The notes: generated by a model from the sequence alone, not told the origin. Shown: positions 51,541-60,476, counted from the stretch's first letter. The stretch is DNA of 64,000 nt from Ruminiclostridium cellobioparum subsp. termitidis CT1112 (GCF_000350485.1 NZ_AORV01000078.1:62001-126000); one strand, 5' to 3'. A program made the numbers and translations.

Positions 51541-52179
51541 ATGAGTATACTTAACGAAATTTCGCAAAATCTTCAGATAGGTAAGGCAAAAATTGTAAAG
51601 GAGCTTGTACAAAAAGCCCTCGATGAGGGCTATAAGCCCCAGGAGATACTGAATGAAGGGCTCCTTCCCGGAATGGCCGTTATCGGGGAAAAGTTTAAAA
51701 ATGATGAAATTTATGTCCCGGAGGTCATGATTGCGGCAAGAGCCATGAATATGGGAACAGAGCTGCTCAAGCCCCTGTTGGCCTCAAGCGGTGTCAAGGC
51801 CGCAGGAAAGGTTGTCATCGGCACTGTTGCAGGAGATCTGCATGATATAGGAAAAAATCTTGTTAAAATGATGATGGAAGGCAGAGGCCTGGAGGTAGTT
51901 GATTTAGGAGTTGACGTATCTGCCGGCCGTTTTGTTGAAACAGCCATAAATGAAAATGCCCGGATAATTGCATGCTCCACCCTGCTTACCACCACAATGG
52001 CAGAGATGGAAAATGTGGTAAAGGCGGCCGAAGAAGCCGGGATTAGGAATAAAATATCCATAATGGTAGGCGGAGCGCCTGTGACCCAAAACTTCTGTGA
52101 GACAATTTCGGCAGATTTTTATACCGCCGACGCAGCTTCTGCTGCCGACGTGGCGGCAAAAATCTGCGAAAACCCGTAA
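51541..52179 (+). CDS. Corrinoid (B12-binding) protein of methyltransferase type
   Basis: About 212 residues. N-terminal B12-binding cap (about 1-85; LLPGMAVIGEKFKNDEIYVPEVMIAARAMNMG) and a cobalamin-binding domain with the DLHDIGKNLV motif (His that coordinates cobalt), then STLLTTTMAEMENVV and MVGGAPVTQ. Such proteins shuttle methyl groups between methyltransferases in anaerobes. No methyltransferase is encoded next to it here. GGGAG precedes the ATG at 51541; an in-frame ATG at 51529 overlaps that site. Confidence 0.9.
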   Translation: MSILNEISQNLQIGKAKIVKELVQKALDEGYKPQEILNEGLLPGMAVIGEKFKNDEIYVPEVMIAARAMNMGTELLKPLLASSGVKAAGKVVIGTVAGDLHDIGKNLVKMMMEGRGLEVVDLGVDVSAGRFVETAINENARIIACSTLLTTTMAEMENVVKAAEEAGIRNKISIMVGGAPVTQNFCETISADFYTADAASAADVAAKICENP

Positions 52180-52230
52180 CGGGCACCCCATTCATGCCTG
52201 TTTATTATTCACCCCAAGACAGTAAACAAA

Positions 52231-52265
52231 GGCTGTAAAGTATATTGAAAATTACTTTTACAGCC
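52231..52265 (+). terminator. Terminator-like hairpin after the corrinoid gene
   Basis: GGCTGTAAA pairs with TTTACAGCC (52231-52265), with extra GTA/TAC pairing inside, followed by TAATTTAA. Confidence 0.65.
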
Positions 52266-52268
52266 TAA

Positions 52269-52338
52269 TTTAACCTGTTGTGCTAATCGAAATTTTGTAT
52301 TGCTTTACAGAAAGATTTAATCAAAATCAACTGGTAAC
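52269..52338. repeat. Solo arm of the fold-back element
   Basis: TTAACCTGTTGTGCTAATCG and the following TTTGTATTGCTTTACAG...AACTGGTAAC match the outer arm of the copy at 1875-2227 (and the reverse complement of its right arm). There is no second arm or core. It lies between the convergent corrinoid and HPr-like genes and ends at the HPr-like stop codon, suggesting a decayed or deleted copy. Confidence 0.65.
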
Positions 52339-52571
52339 TAATAAATGTGCATATACTCGTCCAGTTCCTTAAACAGCTTGCCGGTATCCTCATCATCAGG
52401 TACTACAATTGACAGCGGCTCATCCAGCTTGAGGATGAACATTCCCAGTATAGACTTTGCATCAGCCATGCCGCTTTTTCCATGAATCCAGATATCAAAG
52501 GGATACCGGCTGACAATCCTGTTGATATTCTCAATGTCCTCTATTCTTTTGATTTTAATTGGTCTTACCAT
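52338..52571 (-). CDS. HPr-like protein lacking the catalytic His
   Basis: 77 residues, close to HPr length. The region that carries His15 (GIHARPA) in HPr is YPFDIWIHGKSG here, so phosphotransfer from PEP is unlikely; the regulatory-Ser region is retained as DAKSILGM. It may act as a regulator like other His-less HPr paralogues of Firmicutes. GGAG precedes the ATG. Confidence 0.8.
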   Translation of the reverse strand: MVRPIKIKRIEDIENINRIVSRYPFDIWIHGKSGMADAKSILGMFILKLDEPLSIVVPDDEDTGKLFKELDEYMHIY

Positions 52572-52757
52572 TTTAAACTCCTTTCTGCCTGTTCAAAATC
52601 AGGTCTTTCAGTATAAAATGTAAGTATTATTGTATGCGTAATCCTTATGTATTATGAATTGCTTATTATTTACCCGTTAACATGGAAGATGAAACACCGT
52701 GCCAAGATTAAAAATTATTGCCTGTGATATTAAAAATTCAAATTTAAATTTGCGTAT

Positions 52758-52819
52758 GGAAAGTTTACTTGACATGAAATAGCTATTATGTTATTTTATT
52801 TACGGAAAGTATACTTTCC
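52758..52819 (+). promoter_or_regulatory. Promoter and palindromic operator of the XRE regulator
   Basis: TTGACA (52769-52774), 17-base spacer, TATTTT (52792-52797). GGAAAGTATACTTTCC (52804-52819) is a perfect 16-base palindrome just after the promoter, and a half copy GGAAAGTTTACTT (52758-52770) overlaps the -35. Autoregulation by the XRE protein is likely. Confidence 0.65.
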
Positions 52820-52843
52820 ATTTTGCATTATAAAGAGGTATAT

Positions 52844-53041
52844 ATGAAGAACAGACTTGAAGAAATACGTAAGCAGCGCGGAATCAAACAAGAGGACCTG
52901 GCATCCGCACTGGAGGTATCCAGACAAACTATAGGCTCTCTGGAAAACGGGAGATACAACCCGTCTATTACTCTGGCTTTTAAAATTGCCCGTTATTTTG
53001 GCATGAGCATTGAAGAAATTTTTATTTACGAGGAGGAATAA
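52844..53041 (+). CDS. XRE-family HTH transcriptional regulator
   Basis: About 65 residues, the whole protein being one helix-turn-helix (LEEIRKQRGIKQEDLASALEVSRQTIGSLENGRYNPSITLAFKIARYFGMSIEEIF). The ATG at 52844 has AGAGG upstream. It precedes two membrane-protein genes (2-base gap to the next), a YozG-like arrangement. A palindromic operator lies just upstream. Confidence 0.9.
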   Translation: MKNRLEEIRKQRGIKQEDLASALEVSRQTIGSLENGRYNPSITLAFKIARYFGMSIEEIFIYEEE

Positions 53042-53043
53042 CA

Positions 53044-53460
53044 GTGAAAAAGAAATTTCCCTTTGGTATTTTACAACTGATTACAGGTATTTGCCTCATA
53101 ATACTCAGCTTCCTGTTAAAAGCTGAAATTGCAAAGCCCATATGCGGTGTTTTTATAGGTGTTGGAGGAGGTCTTTCGGGACTGGGAATAATCAGGCTGA
53201 TTACATATCATATTGAAAGCAGTAACCCCGCCATTAGAAGGGCGAAGGAAATTGAAAATAATGATGAAAGAAACACAATGATCCGGAACCGTGCAAAAGC
53301 TAAAGCCGGTGACATCACCCAGTGGCTCATTATCGCAATCACTTATGTTACCATACTGATTTCGGCGCCTTTATGGGTGTCATCCTTTGTAGTAGCCGTA
53401 TATGTACTTTACAATCTGATAGTTGTTTTTCTGATTAATAAATATCAAAAAGAGATGTAA
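53044..53460 (+). CDS. DUF2178-like membrane protein
   Basis: 138 residues from GTG 53044 behind GGAGG. About four membrane helices; a conserved EIENNDERNTMIRNRAKAKAGDITQW segment matches DUF2178-like proteins found beside small XRE regulators. Function unknown. Confidence 0.75.
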   Translation: MKKKFPFGILQLITGICLIILSFLLKAEIAKPICGVFIGVGGGLSGLGIIRLITYHIESSNPAIRRAKEIENNDERNTMIRNRAKAKAGDITQWLIIAITYVTILISAPLWVSSFVVAVYVLYNLIVVFLINKYQKEM

Positions 53461-53497
53461 ATGCAAATAGCCTGGAATCCAAAGGAGGAAATTATTA

Positions 53498-54121
53498 ATG
53501 GGTTTTTTACGGAAAAAGCTAAGCAGCGGAAGTTTGAAAGAGAGAATACTGTTTTGTTATTTGGTTTTTTTTGTTTTATTTTTCGGAATAACAATAATTA
53601 GCTATTATTTTCTGCCGGAAGGTATTCTTAAAAATAAAAATCCATTACAGGATTGGGAAACCTCAAAAAACACTTTTATCTCGACTTTACAGATTTTCTT
53701 TTATAATCAGCTATCTGTCATTGTTGTTATTTTCGGAAGCTTGTTTGGCAAGAAGAAGGAGAAGGATATTAACTATTTTTCTATAGGATACCTTGCATTT
53801 TTTACACAGATTTGCATTAACGGCGTCGTTTTGGGAACATGGTCTTTTTCTATGGGAACCGAAGCTGTTCCGCTTATATCAAGAATTACCCGTACTTTTG
53901 ATCTTTTGCATAGAGCAGGCTTTTGGGAAATGTCGGGACAATTGCTCATCACTTGCGCGGCTGCCCATATCTCAACGGTCCTGACCAATGGAAAAAACAC
54001 AATTACAAAAAGCTTCAAAGACATACAACTTTCAAAGGCAGAAAAACTCGTTCTTTTTGCAGGCTTGGTTCTTATGCTGACCGGGGCTGTTGTCGAGAGC
54101 GTTGCCATAAATGCTTTATAG
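53498..54121 (+). CDS. Membrane protein, weakly SpoIIM-like
   Basis: 207 residues, about five membrane helices. FFYNQLSVIVVIFGSLFG, GYLAFFTQICINGVVLGTW and LHRAGFWEMSGQLLITCAAAHIS recall the stage II sporulation protein M family, but the match is by eye and uncertain. It is the third gene of the XRE cluster and convergent with cobS. GGAGG precedes the ATG. Confidence 0.6.
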   Translation: MGFLRKKLSSGSLKERILFCYLVFFVLFFGITIISYYFLPEGILKNKNPLQDWETSKNTFISTLQIFFYNQLSVIVVIFGSLFGKKKEKDINYFSIGYLAFFTQICINGVVLGTWSFSMGTEAVPLISRITRTFDLLHRAGFWEMSGQLLITCAAAHISTVLTNGKNTITKSFKDIQLSKAEKLVLFAGLVLMLTGAVVESVAINAL

Positions 54122-54130
54122 AACAGTATT

Positions 54131-54880
54131 CTAAAATAATATCCCGCATGCCGCCACCAGAAATATGCATTGGTTCAGTTCGCATACCGCTCCAAGTATA
54201 TCTCCTGTGGCACCGCCTACCTTGCTGCTGAAATATTTTACCGTCAAAAGAGCGGCCAGCGGCGGAAGCAGCAATATAATCCACAGCTTGAGGTCAAAAG
54301 TCAGTAAACTGATCACAGAATATATGATTAATCCCCATATCAGCTCCTTTTTGCCGCAGAAATCTATAAAGGATTTTCCAAGGCCCTCCCCCAGTCTGGC
54401 ATAGCCCGAAACGGCAGCTCCGACAAGAGAACCTGCTCTCCCGGCCATTGGCATGAGCAATATTATTCTCAAAAAGTATTCTTCATTTATTTGAGTCAGC
54501 GCAGTAAAGTCCAGCAGCAATACACTGGCAACGGCAAGGACAGCATTGGTGCCCACCCTGCTGTCCCTCATTATCTCCAGAATCCTTTCCTTGGGGCGGT
54601 TGGAGAATATACCGTCAAAGGTGTCACCCAGACCGTCAAGGTGAAGTCCCCCGGTTATTGCTATATAAAGTACAAGTACAAGTGCCGAGACCATTACCCT
54701 GGGAAAAATAAAAAGCAAACCGTAGGCGGCAATTGTCAGCACAGCCCCTATCACAAGTCCCACAAAGGGCGCAAATACGAGGCCTTTTCCAAAATCCGAA
54801 CTATTGGCGGTTATTTGTATGTTTATAGGTATTCTCGTAAAGAACTGCAGCATCAATACCAGTCTTTTTAAAGCTTTCAT
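54131..54880 (-). CDS. cobS: Cobalamin synthase (adenosylcobinamide-GDP ribazoletransferase)
   Basis: 249 residues, about six membrane helices. GGLHLDGLGDTFDGIFSNRPKERILEIMRDSRVGTNAVLAV is the CobS signature with the Asp-rich metal site. It joins adenosylcobinamide-GDP and alpha-ribazole in the membrane. Last gene of the cobalamin operon, 8 bases after cobU. Confidence 0.94.
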   Translation of the reverse strand: MKALKRLVLMLQFFTRIPINIQITANSSDFGKGLVFAPFVGLVIGAVLTIAAYGLLFIFPRVMVSALVLVLYIAITGGLHLDGLGDTFDGIFSNRPKERILEIMRDSRVGTNAVLAVASVLLLDFTALTQINEEYFLRIILLMPMAGRAGSLVGAAVSGYARLGEGLGKSFIDFCGKKELIWGLIIYSVISLLTFDLKLWIILLLPPLAALLTVKYFSSKVGGATGDILGAVCELNQCIFLVAACGILF

Positions 54881-54888
54881 TTTAACCC

Positions 54889-55449
54889 CTATCCCTTGAT
54901 CTTCACAGGTATGCCCGAGACACAGAAATAAACCTCGTCGGCTGTTCCGGCAAGAAGCTGGTTCATCCTTCCGGCTATATCTCTGAAGTCCCTTCCCATT
55001 GAGTATGCCGGCACAATTCCCATACCCACTTCATTTGTTACCAGAATGAAAGGCACATCATTCATTTTCACAAGACTTACAAGTCTTTCCAGCTGGTGAA
55101 GTATTGTATCCTCAATCTCATCCGCCCCGTCCCTTGTGAGGCTGTCCCAATCACAGCTCCCATCCAGCATGAGATTTGATACCATAATTGTTATGCAGTC
55201 CAAAAGAACGGCGCTTTTGCCTTTCAGCAATCCCTCAAGGGCCATGTCCAGATTTTTATAGCCTTCATAGGTCTCCCATTCGGCAGGTCTTCTTTCCCTG
55301 TGTCTGGCTATTCTCTGTTCCATTTCCTCGTCTGTACGTTTTGCGGTTGCCACATACAGCACATTGTTTCCCTGCTCTGCCGCTTTTTTTTCGGCAAAAG
55401 TACTTTTACCGCTGCGGGCGCCGCCTGTCACCAGGATCAATTTTCCCAT
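54889..55449 (-). CDS. cobU: Adenosylcobinamide kinase/guanylyltransferase
   Basis: 186 residues from ATG 55449 (GGAGG upstream). P-loop GGARSGKSTFAE, the guanylyl-accepting His region RIARHRERRPAEWETYE, and DCITIMVSNL. It phosphorylates and guanylylates cobinamide for CobS. Together with BtuFCD this indicates salvage of imported cobinamide. Confidence 0.93.
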   Translation of the reverse strand: MGKLILVTGGARSGKSTFAEKKAAEQGNNVLYVATAKRTDEEMEQRIARHRERRPAEWETYEGYKNLDMALEGLLKGKSAVLLDCITIMVSNLMLDGSCDWDSLTRDGADEIEDTILHQLERLVSLVKMNDVPFILVTNEVGMGIVPAYSMGRDFRDIAGRMNQLLAGTADEVYFCVSGIPVKIKG

Positions 55450-55517
55450 ATATCCATATATCCTCCGAAAATTCTGCAAAGTAATATTTTGGGGCTTGCA
55501 AACTTATCAAATAAATT

Positions 55518-56750
55518 CTATAGAACTTCATGCAGCTGGGCTGATGTGATAACCGCAGCAGCAGTTTCTTTTAACCGCTTGTAAAGCGCAGTTGCCTTTC
55601 CGTCTGTAAAATCCCTTGTTTCGGGCAGTTCATCCTCAATAATGACCAGTTTGTTTGCATTCAGTGCCGCTTCAAGGTTTCTGAAATTTTGAAAACCAAA
55701 GGGCATATTGCACAGGATAGTAATTTCAGAATCCTTAATATATGAAATATTTCTGGCATGAATTTCATCCGATATTTCGGTAAAAGGCTTTTCCACCAGG
55801 TATTTCATTCCGAATACTTCGGCGCTGCCAATATCACTGTCCCCCTGTGAGAAAACCCCTGCCGTGGCATTGTAACCCTGCTCGTATAACTGTCTCAAAA
55901 CTCCCGCGGCAGAGCCTCCTCCGCCTATAACATGCACCAGCTCGGATTTCTTGCCGGCAGTATCCCTGTTGATATAGAGATCCAGCAGTCCAGTTATCCT
56001 GTTCTTATAAACCAGTGCATTTATGCCGTAAACGCAGGAAAGATTTTCCGAGGTAAGCACCTCTTGGGGAAAGCCGTCGGCAACAATTTCTCCGCAATTC
56101 ATCAGGACCAGCCTTGTACAGTATCTGGCAGCGATTTTCAGATCGTGTATTGCCGCAACAACGGTGGTTCCCGTTAATGACAGCTCCCGCGAGTATTCAA
56201 ATATCTGCTCCTGATAGGTGATATCCAGGCTGGCGGTGGGCTCGTCCAACAGAATTATATCCGTTTCCTGGGTGAGGGTTTTTGCAAACAGAACCCTCTG
56301 CCTTTCTCCGCCCGACATTTCAGTCACAGGGCTTTCTTCAAGCCTGCCGGTATGGGTATAGTCCATATTCCTTCTTGCTATGGTGTAATCCTCTTTTGAC
56401 TCGGCCCTGAACCTCTTAATATAAGGATACCTTCCCATAAGAACAATATCAAGTGCCGGGAACGGAAACCCGACAGTGGTATTCTGATGCATCAATGCGA
56501 CCTCTTTTGCCAGCAGCCTCTCAGTGTACTTATTGATATCAGTGCCCTTGATTTTTATATGGCCGTCGGCTTTGTTCAAACCGTTGATGCACTTTAACAG
56601 TGTTGTTTTACCTGCGCCGTTGGGCCCAATCAAACCGATGAAATCCCCTGCCTTTATATTCAGGTCGATACCTTTTAATATTTCCTTGTTGTTTATTGAA
56701 TAATTAAGATCTTTTATTTCAATGATACTGTCCGCATTATAACCATCCAT
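55518..56750 (-). CDS. btuD: Cobalamin/corrinoid ABC ATPase (BtuD) with a C-terminal fused Rossmann-like domain
   Basis: 410 residues. Residues about 1-255 are a FecE/BtuD-type ATPase: Walker A GPNGAGKTT, signature MSGGERQRV, Walker B IILLDEPTASLD, H-loop AAIHDLK. Residues about 270-410 form an extra domain (HVIGGGGSAAGVLRQLYEQGYNATAGVFSQGDSD, ITILCNMPFGFQNFRNL) that looks like a nucleotide-binding Rossmann unit and is seen fused to some corrinoid/heme ATPases; its function is unknown. Between btuC and cobU in the riboswitch-controlled operon. Confidence 0.88.
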   Translation of the reverse strand: MDGYNADSIIEIKDLNYSINNKEILKGIDLNIKAGDFIGLIGPNGAGKTTLLKCINGLNKADGHIKIKGTDINKYTERLLAKEVALMHQNTTVGFPFPALDIVLMGRYPYIKRFRAESKEDYTIARRNMDYTHTGRLEESPVTEMSGGERQRVLFAKTLTQETDIILLDEPTASLDITYQEQIFEYSRELSLTGTTVVAAIHDLKIAARYCTRLVLMNCGEIVADGFPQEVLTSENLSCVYGINALVYKNRITGLLDLYINRDTAGKKSELVHVIGGGGSAAGVLRQLYEQGYNATAGVFSQGDSDIGSAEVFGMKYLVEKPFTEISDEIHARNISYIKDSEITILCNMPFGFQNFRNLEAALNANKLVIIEDELPETRDFTDGKATALYKRLKETAAAVITSAQLHEVL

Positions 56751-56751
56751 A

Positions 56752-57801
56752 TTATATCAGAGCCCCTCCCTCTTTTTTGGATCTGAGAAGAAGATAGAGG
56801 AAGTAGGGCGCTCCAAGCAAAGCTGTGATTATACCCACGCCCAGTTCGTAAGGTACCGCCACCACTCTTGATATCAGGTCGCAGGCAACAAGGAATATGG
56901 CACCGCCTATTGAACTTGCGGGCAGAAGTATTTTATGGTCAGGTCCCACAAGCAGCCTCATAATATGGGGCACTATCAGCCCCACAAAGCTTATTGCTCC
57001 TGTCACGCATACGCTGCTTGCAGTTGCTGCCGAAACAAGTACCAACAGTATGGTTCTGAGTCTGTCGGTGTTGAGTCCCACCGATCTGGCCTCCTCCTCA
57101 CCCATGAGCAGAACATTCAGATCCCTGGAAAACAAGTGCATAAGCACTACACTGACCAGCACAGGAATGACAATCAGCTGAAAATGTTCCCACCTTCTGC
57201 CTTCAAGCCCACCTGTGGACCAGAACAAAAATTCCTTGACCTGGTAATCATAGGACAGGGTCAGTACGATATTTGTTATTGCTCCGAGGAAAGTGCTGAC
57301 TGCAATACCTGATAGTATCAGGGTCAGAACGGGAACCTTTCCCTTTCGGTAGGATAATATGTATATTGCCATTATTGCTAAAAAAGCTCCGGTAAATGCC
57401 GAAAGGGGCAATACAAATATGCTGGCTGCCGCCAGTCCAAGCTTAATGGACAGCACCGCACCCAGACCTGCACCGCTGGATATTCCAAGTATTCCGGGAT
57501 CTGCCATGGGATTTCTGAACATCCCCTGCATCACGGCACCCGAGGTGCCAAGGGCTGTGCCGGCAAGGGCAGCCACTGCCACCCGCGGAAATCTCACCAG
57601 AAAGATTATGGGCTCCTGCCCTTGGGCAAAGGTTGCATCCGGCAGCAATCCAAGGTTTTTAAGTATTATCCTGAAGGTGTCAAAAAACGGCACATATACG
57701 GCACCGACTGCAGTACCTGCTATCATCACAGCAAGCAGTACCATAAGCATTACCGGTATTATTCCAATTTTTAAACCTGCCCTTTTCACATGATCCTCCA
57801 C
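56752..57801 (-). CDS. btuC: Cobalamin/corrinoid ABC permease (BtuC, FecCD family)
   Basis: 349 residues, about ten membrane helices. FecCD features: RFPRVAVAALAGTALGTSGAVMQGMFRNPMADPGILGISSGAGLGA, FVGLIVPHIMRLLVGPDH. Works with BtuF and BtuD. It starts 5 bases after btuF. Confidence 0.92.
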   Translation of the reverse strand: MEDHVKRAGLKIGIIPVMLMVLLAVMIAGTAVGAVYVPFFDTFRIILKNLGLLPDATFAQGQEPIIFLVRFPRVAVAALAGTALGTSGAVMQGMFRNPMADPGILGISSGAGLGAVLSIKLGLAAASIFVLPLSAFTGAFLAIMAIYILSYRKGKVPVLTLILSGIAVSTFLGAITNIVLTLSYDYQVKEFLFWSTGGLEGRRWEHFQLIVIPVLVSVVLMHLFSRDLNVLLMGEEEARSVGLNTDRLRTILLVLVSAATASSVCVTGAISFVGLIVPHIMRLLVGPDHKILLPASSIGGAIFLVACDLISRVVAVPYELGVGIITALLGAPYFLYLLLRSKKEGGALI

Positions 57802-57805
57802 CTAT

Positions 57806-58852
57806 CTATTTAAACAAGTCCGGATATGCGGCTTTTGCCATATCCTCAACAGCCAGCACGGAATAGTGTGACGTAGCACTTAAATGGTTGTAAGGCACTG
57901 AAATAATCCTGTTGTTTTTTACCGCTTTCACACCCGCTAAAGATTTATCTTCCCTGATGGATTTGGTCAGGCTTTCAGGAGTTGCCTTACTTGTATCATA
58001 AAACCATGACGGTACGCTGATAATATCGGGATCATATTTAACTATCATTTCCTTTGAAAGCTGCGGCCAGCCTGTCAGGCCTTCTTTCGACACAGGGTTT
58101 GTCAAGCCTGCTCTTGTAACTATATCGTCAAAATTTGTATCTTTGCCGCTTGTGCTGCCCATCTCACTGTAATCTATAATGCTGAGCTTCTCTTCCTCCT
58201 TCAGTACAGACAGCCTGTCCGAAACCGACTTAAGCTTTTGGTCCATCCAGTTTGCCAATTCTTCGGCCTTACCGGCATTATCGGTTATATCACCCAACAG
58301 CTTCAGCATTTCCTTCTCCTGGTCTATATTAGAAGGGGTTTTTAAAACAAAAACATTAATGTTCGAATCCCTCAGCTGCTTTATTATATTGGCATCCGAC
58401 CAGGCATCGGCCAGAACCAGGTCAGGCTGCAGCGCAAGTATCTTTTCAGCATTGAAATCCATCCTCTGCCCTACTCCCCTGGCAGCATCGGTGATATTTG
58501 ATACTCCCTGGTCCTCCGCAAAATACGTCATTGCTGCTATCTGGCTCTTATCTGTCAATGAGATCAGCATTTCACAGACCCCCAGGGGAAAAGCGGCAAT
58601 CTTGACAGGCTTTGCCGCTATAGTGACTGAAGTTCCGCTGGCATCCTTCAGAGTCAGGGGATACCGGACAGCCTTTGAATCTATCCCGGTGCTATCGGTT
58701 GCCGTACCCGGTGCGGCTGTAGTTGATAGTGCTGCCGATTGGGCGGCGGTACCGGCTGCTGAGTTTCCGGAAATATCAGCCTGGCCGCAGCCTGCAAACA
58801 GCCCTGCTGCCAAAACAAAAACCATAAAAAGTGACAATATTTTTATCTTCAT
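57806..58852 (-). CDS. btuF: Cobalamin/corrinoid-binding lipoprotein (BtuF)
   Basis: About 348 residues. The lipobox is LFAGC; the ABC-type vitamin B12 binding domain has YPLTLKDASGTSVTIAAKPVKIAAFPLGVCEML, NAEKILALQPDLVLADAW and PDIISVPSWFYD. ATG 58852 follows GGAGG; an upstream in-frame ATG overlaps that site. First gene of the operon under the cobalamin riboswitch. Confidence 0.92.
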   Translation of the reverse strand: MKIKILSLFMVFVLAAGLFAGCGQADISGNSAAGTAAQSAALSTTAAPGTATDSTGIDSKAVRYPLTLKDASGTSVTIAAKPVKIAAFPLGVCEMLISLTDKSQIAAMTYFAEDQGVSNITDAARGVGQRMDFNAEKILALQPDLVLADAWSDANIIKQLRDSNINVFVLKTPSNIDQEKEMLKLLGDITDNAGKAEELANWMDQKLKSVSDRLSVLKEEEKLSIIDYSEMGSTSGKDTNFDDIVTRAGLTNPVSKEGLTGWPQLSKEMIVKYDPDIISVPSWFYDTSKATPESLTKSIREDKSLAGVKAVKNNRIISVPYNHLSATSHYSVLAVEDMAKAAYPDLFK

Positions 58853-58874
58853 TTTATTTTCCTCCATTTAAAAA

Positions 58875-58906
58875 ACCCCGTAAACACAAGGTGTTCAGGG
58901 GCTTAG
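58875..58906 (-). terminator. Terminator of the cobalamin riboswitch
   Basis: On the minus strand CCCCTGAACAC pairs with GTGTTTACGGGG, followed by TTTTTT, between the aptamer and btuF. Confidence 0.85.
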
Positions 58907-58959
58907 ATACTTTATTTGCAAACTTATCAGATGTTACACCTTCCCTATCTCTCGTAGAG

Positions 58960-59155
58960 TTGCAGTGTCAGGAAATGGCGAACCACTCCCCGGCTGCAAA
59001 CAGGTATTCTGACTCAGGCTTCATCACTCTCCAAACCTTCCCGGCTGTTAACCAGTGGCAAATCATGGAGAACTCCTCCAACACAGCGGCGGGACCGTGC
59101 AGGGCTCAAACCTGCTTCCCATATCTGCATCCTTGTATTCAATTTTAAGGTTTAC
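58960..59155 (-). promoter_or_regulatory. Cobalamin riboswitch
   Basis: On the minus strand: GGGAAGCAGGTT...GCCCTGCACGGTCCCGCCGCTGT, AGCCGGGAAG, and the B12 box AGTCAGAATACCTGT (58999-59013). With the terminator at 58875-58906 it should switch off btuF-btuC-btuD-cobU-cobS when adenosylcobalamin is plentiful. It fills most of the 58853-59297 gap. Confidence 0.95.
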
Positions 59156-59297
59156 CAAAATCAACATAACGCGTTGTTCCGGTTAATTCTGGCAAACATT
59201 TGCTACACTATTTATAATAGTACATAAAAATACTATTGGCAAATTTTAATTATTCAACATCCTGCTTAGCTCAGATCATTGCAAATATCCCAACCGT

Positions 59298-60476
59298 TTA
59301 CTTTGCTATCAGGCCATGGAAGCTTTCACCCGGAAATTCATTTTTGATTCCGAAAACTTCGGCAATTGTGCTGGCAAGGTCGGCAAAAGTTTTTCTGGTT
59401 CCCAGATTTACATCCTGCTTTATATTTTTTCCGTATAGGAGCAGCGGCACGTGTTCTCTGGAGTGGTCGGTGCTGGGAGTTGTGGGATCGCAGCCGTGAT
59501 CGGCGGTTATTATCAACAGGTCATCATCCCTCATGGCCCCAACTATTTCGGGAAGCCGTGCGTCAAACTCTTCCAAAGCCTGCCTGTATCCCTCTGCATT
59601 GTTTCTATGTCCAAAAAGCATATCAAAGTCAACAAGGTTTGTAAAAATAATGCCCTTATTGTTTTCCTTCATATATTTCAAAGTGACGTCAACACCATTC
59701 ATGTTGCTCTTGGTGTGTTCAGCCACTGTAATACCCTTCCCTGAAAAAATATCTTCTATTTTTCCCACTGCAATTACGTCCAGCCCTTTTTGCTGCAGCT
59801 TGTCAAGGATGGTATCCGCTGTGGGCTCAGCCGAAAAATCCCTCCTGTTCGTTGTACGGGAAAAGTCCCCGGGCCGGCCGGTAAACGGGCGGGCAATGAC
59901 ACGTCCTACCATGTTTTCCCCCTGCAGCATATCTCTTGCTATCAGGCAAATCCTGTACAGTTCCTCCACAGGAACAATCTCTTCATGTGCAGCTATCTGG
60001 AATACGCTGTCGGCCGAAGTGTATACAATGAGCTTTCCCGTCCTCATGTGCTCTTCACCATATTCCTTGATTATCTCTGTGCCTGACGCCACGCAATTTC
60101 CCAGAATGCCTCTTCCTGAGAGCTCTTCAAATTTTTCAAGGATTTCCTTTGAAAAGCCGTTGGGATAAGTGGGAAACGGATACTCCAGCTGCAGCCCGGC
60201 AATTTCCCAGTGGCCGGTAATGGTATCCTTACCTTTCGACACCTCGGCCATCCTGCCATAGCTTCCGGTTATACTCCGGGGCACCGGAAGATAATCAATG
60301 CCGTCAACTTTCCCCAGTCCCATATTTGCCATATTCGGCAGCTTTATTCCGCCGCAGCTTTTCACTATATTTCCCAGAGTGTTGCTTCCCGTATCGCCGT
60401 AATCCGGTGCATCCGGAAGTTCACCAACTCCCACGCTGTCCAATACAATCAGAATTGCTCTGTTAATGTTCTCCAT
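59298..60476 (-). CDS. deoB: Phosphopentomutase
   Basis: 392 residues. Alkaline-phosphatase superfamily metal sites: [33 protein letters not shown] (N-terminal Asp and Thr), GHWEIAGL, and [23 protein letters not shown] (C-terminal Asp/His). It converts ribose-1-phosphate and deoxyribose-1-phosphate to their 5-phosphates. GGAGG precedes the ATG. The 251-base AT-rich gap 60477-60727 to the divergent capA-like gene holds no gene I can see. Confidence 0.95.
   Translation of the reverse strand: MENINRAILIVLDSVGVGELPDAPDYGDTGSNTLGNIVKSCGGIKLPNMANMGLGKVDGIDYLPVPRSITGSYGRMAEVSKGKDTITGHWEIAGLQLEYPFPTYPNGFSKEILEKFEELSGRGILGNCVASGTEIIKEYGEEHMRTGKLIVYTSADSVFQIAAHEEIVPVEELYRICLIARDMLQGENMVGRVIARPFTGRPGDFSRTTNRRDFSAEPTADTILDKLQQKGLDVIAVGKIEDIFSGKGITVAEHTKSNMNGVDVTLKYMKENNKGIIFTNLVDFDMLFGHRNNAEGYRQALEEFDARLPEIVGAMRDDDLLIITADHGCDPTTPSTDHSREHVPLLLYGKNIKQDVNLGTRKTFADLASTIAEVFGIKNEFPGESFHGLIAK

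Noticed and set aside
58179-58871. A 230-residue open frame opposite btuF
   Set aside because: It is antisense to a clear lipoprotein gene with a ribosome site, has low-complexity Ser/Ala composition, and shows no known domain.
59160-59230. Possible further arm of the fold-back family (GCGTTGTTCCGGTTAATTC... upstream of the cobalamin riboswitch)
   Set aside because: Only GCGTTGT, TTAATT and TTTGCT match the arm, with gaps; too weak to separate from chance in a promoter region.
59533-60168. A 211-residue open frame opposite deoB
   Set aside because: Antisense shadow of a highly conserved phosphopentomutase; no start signal or domain.
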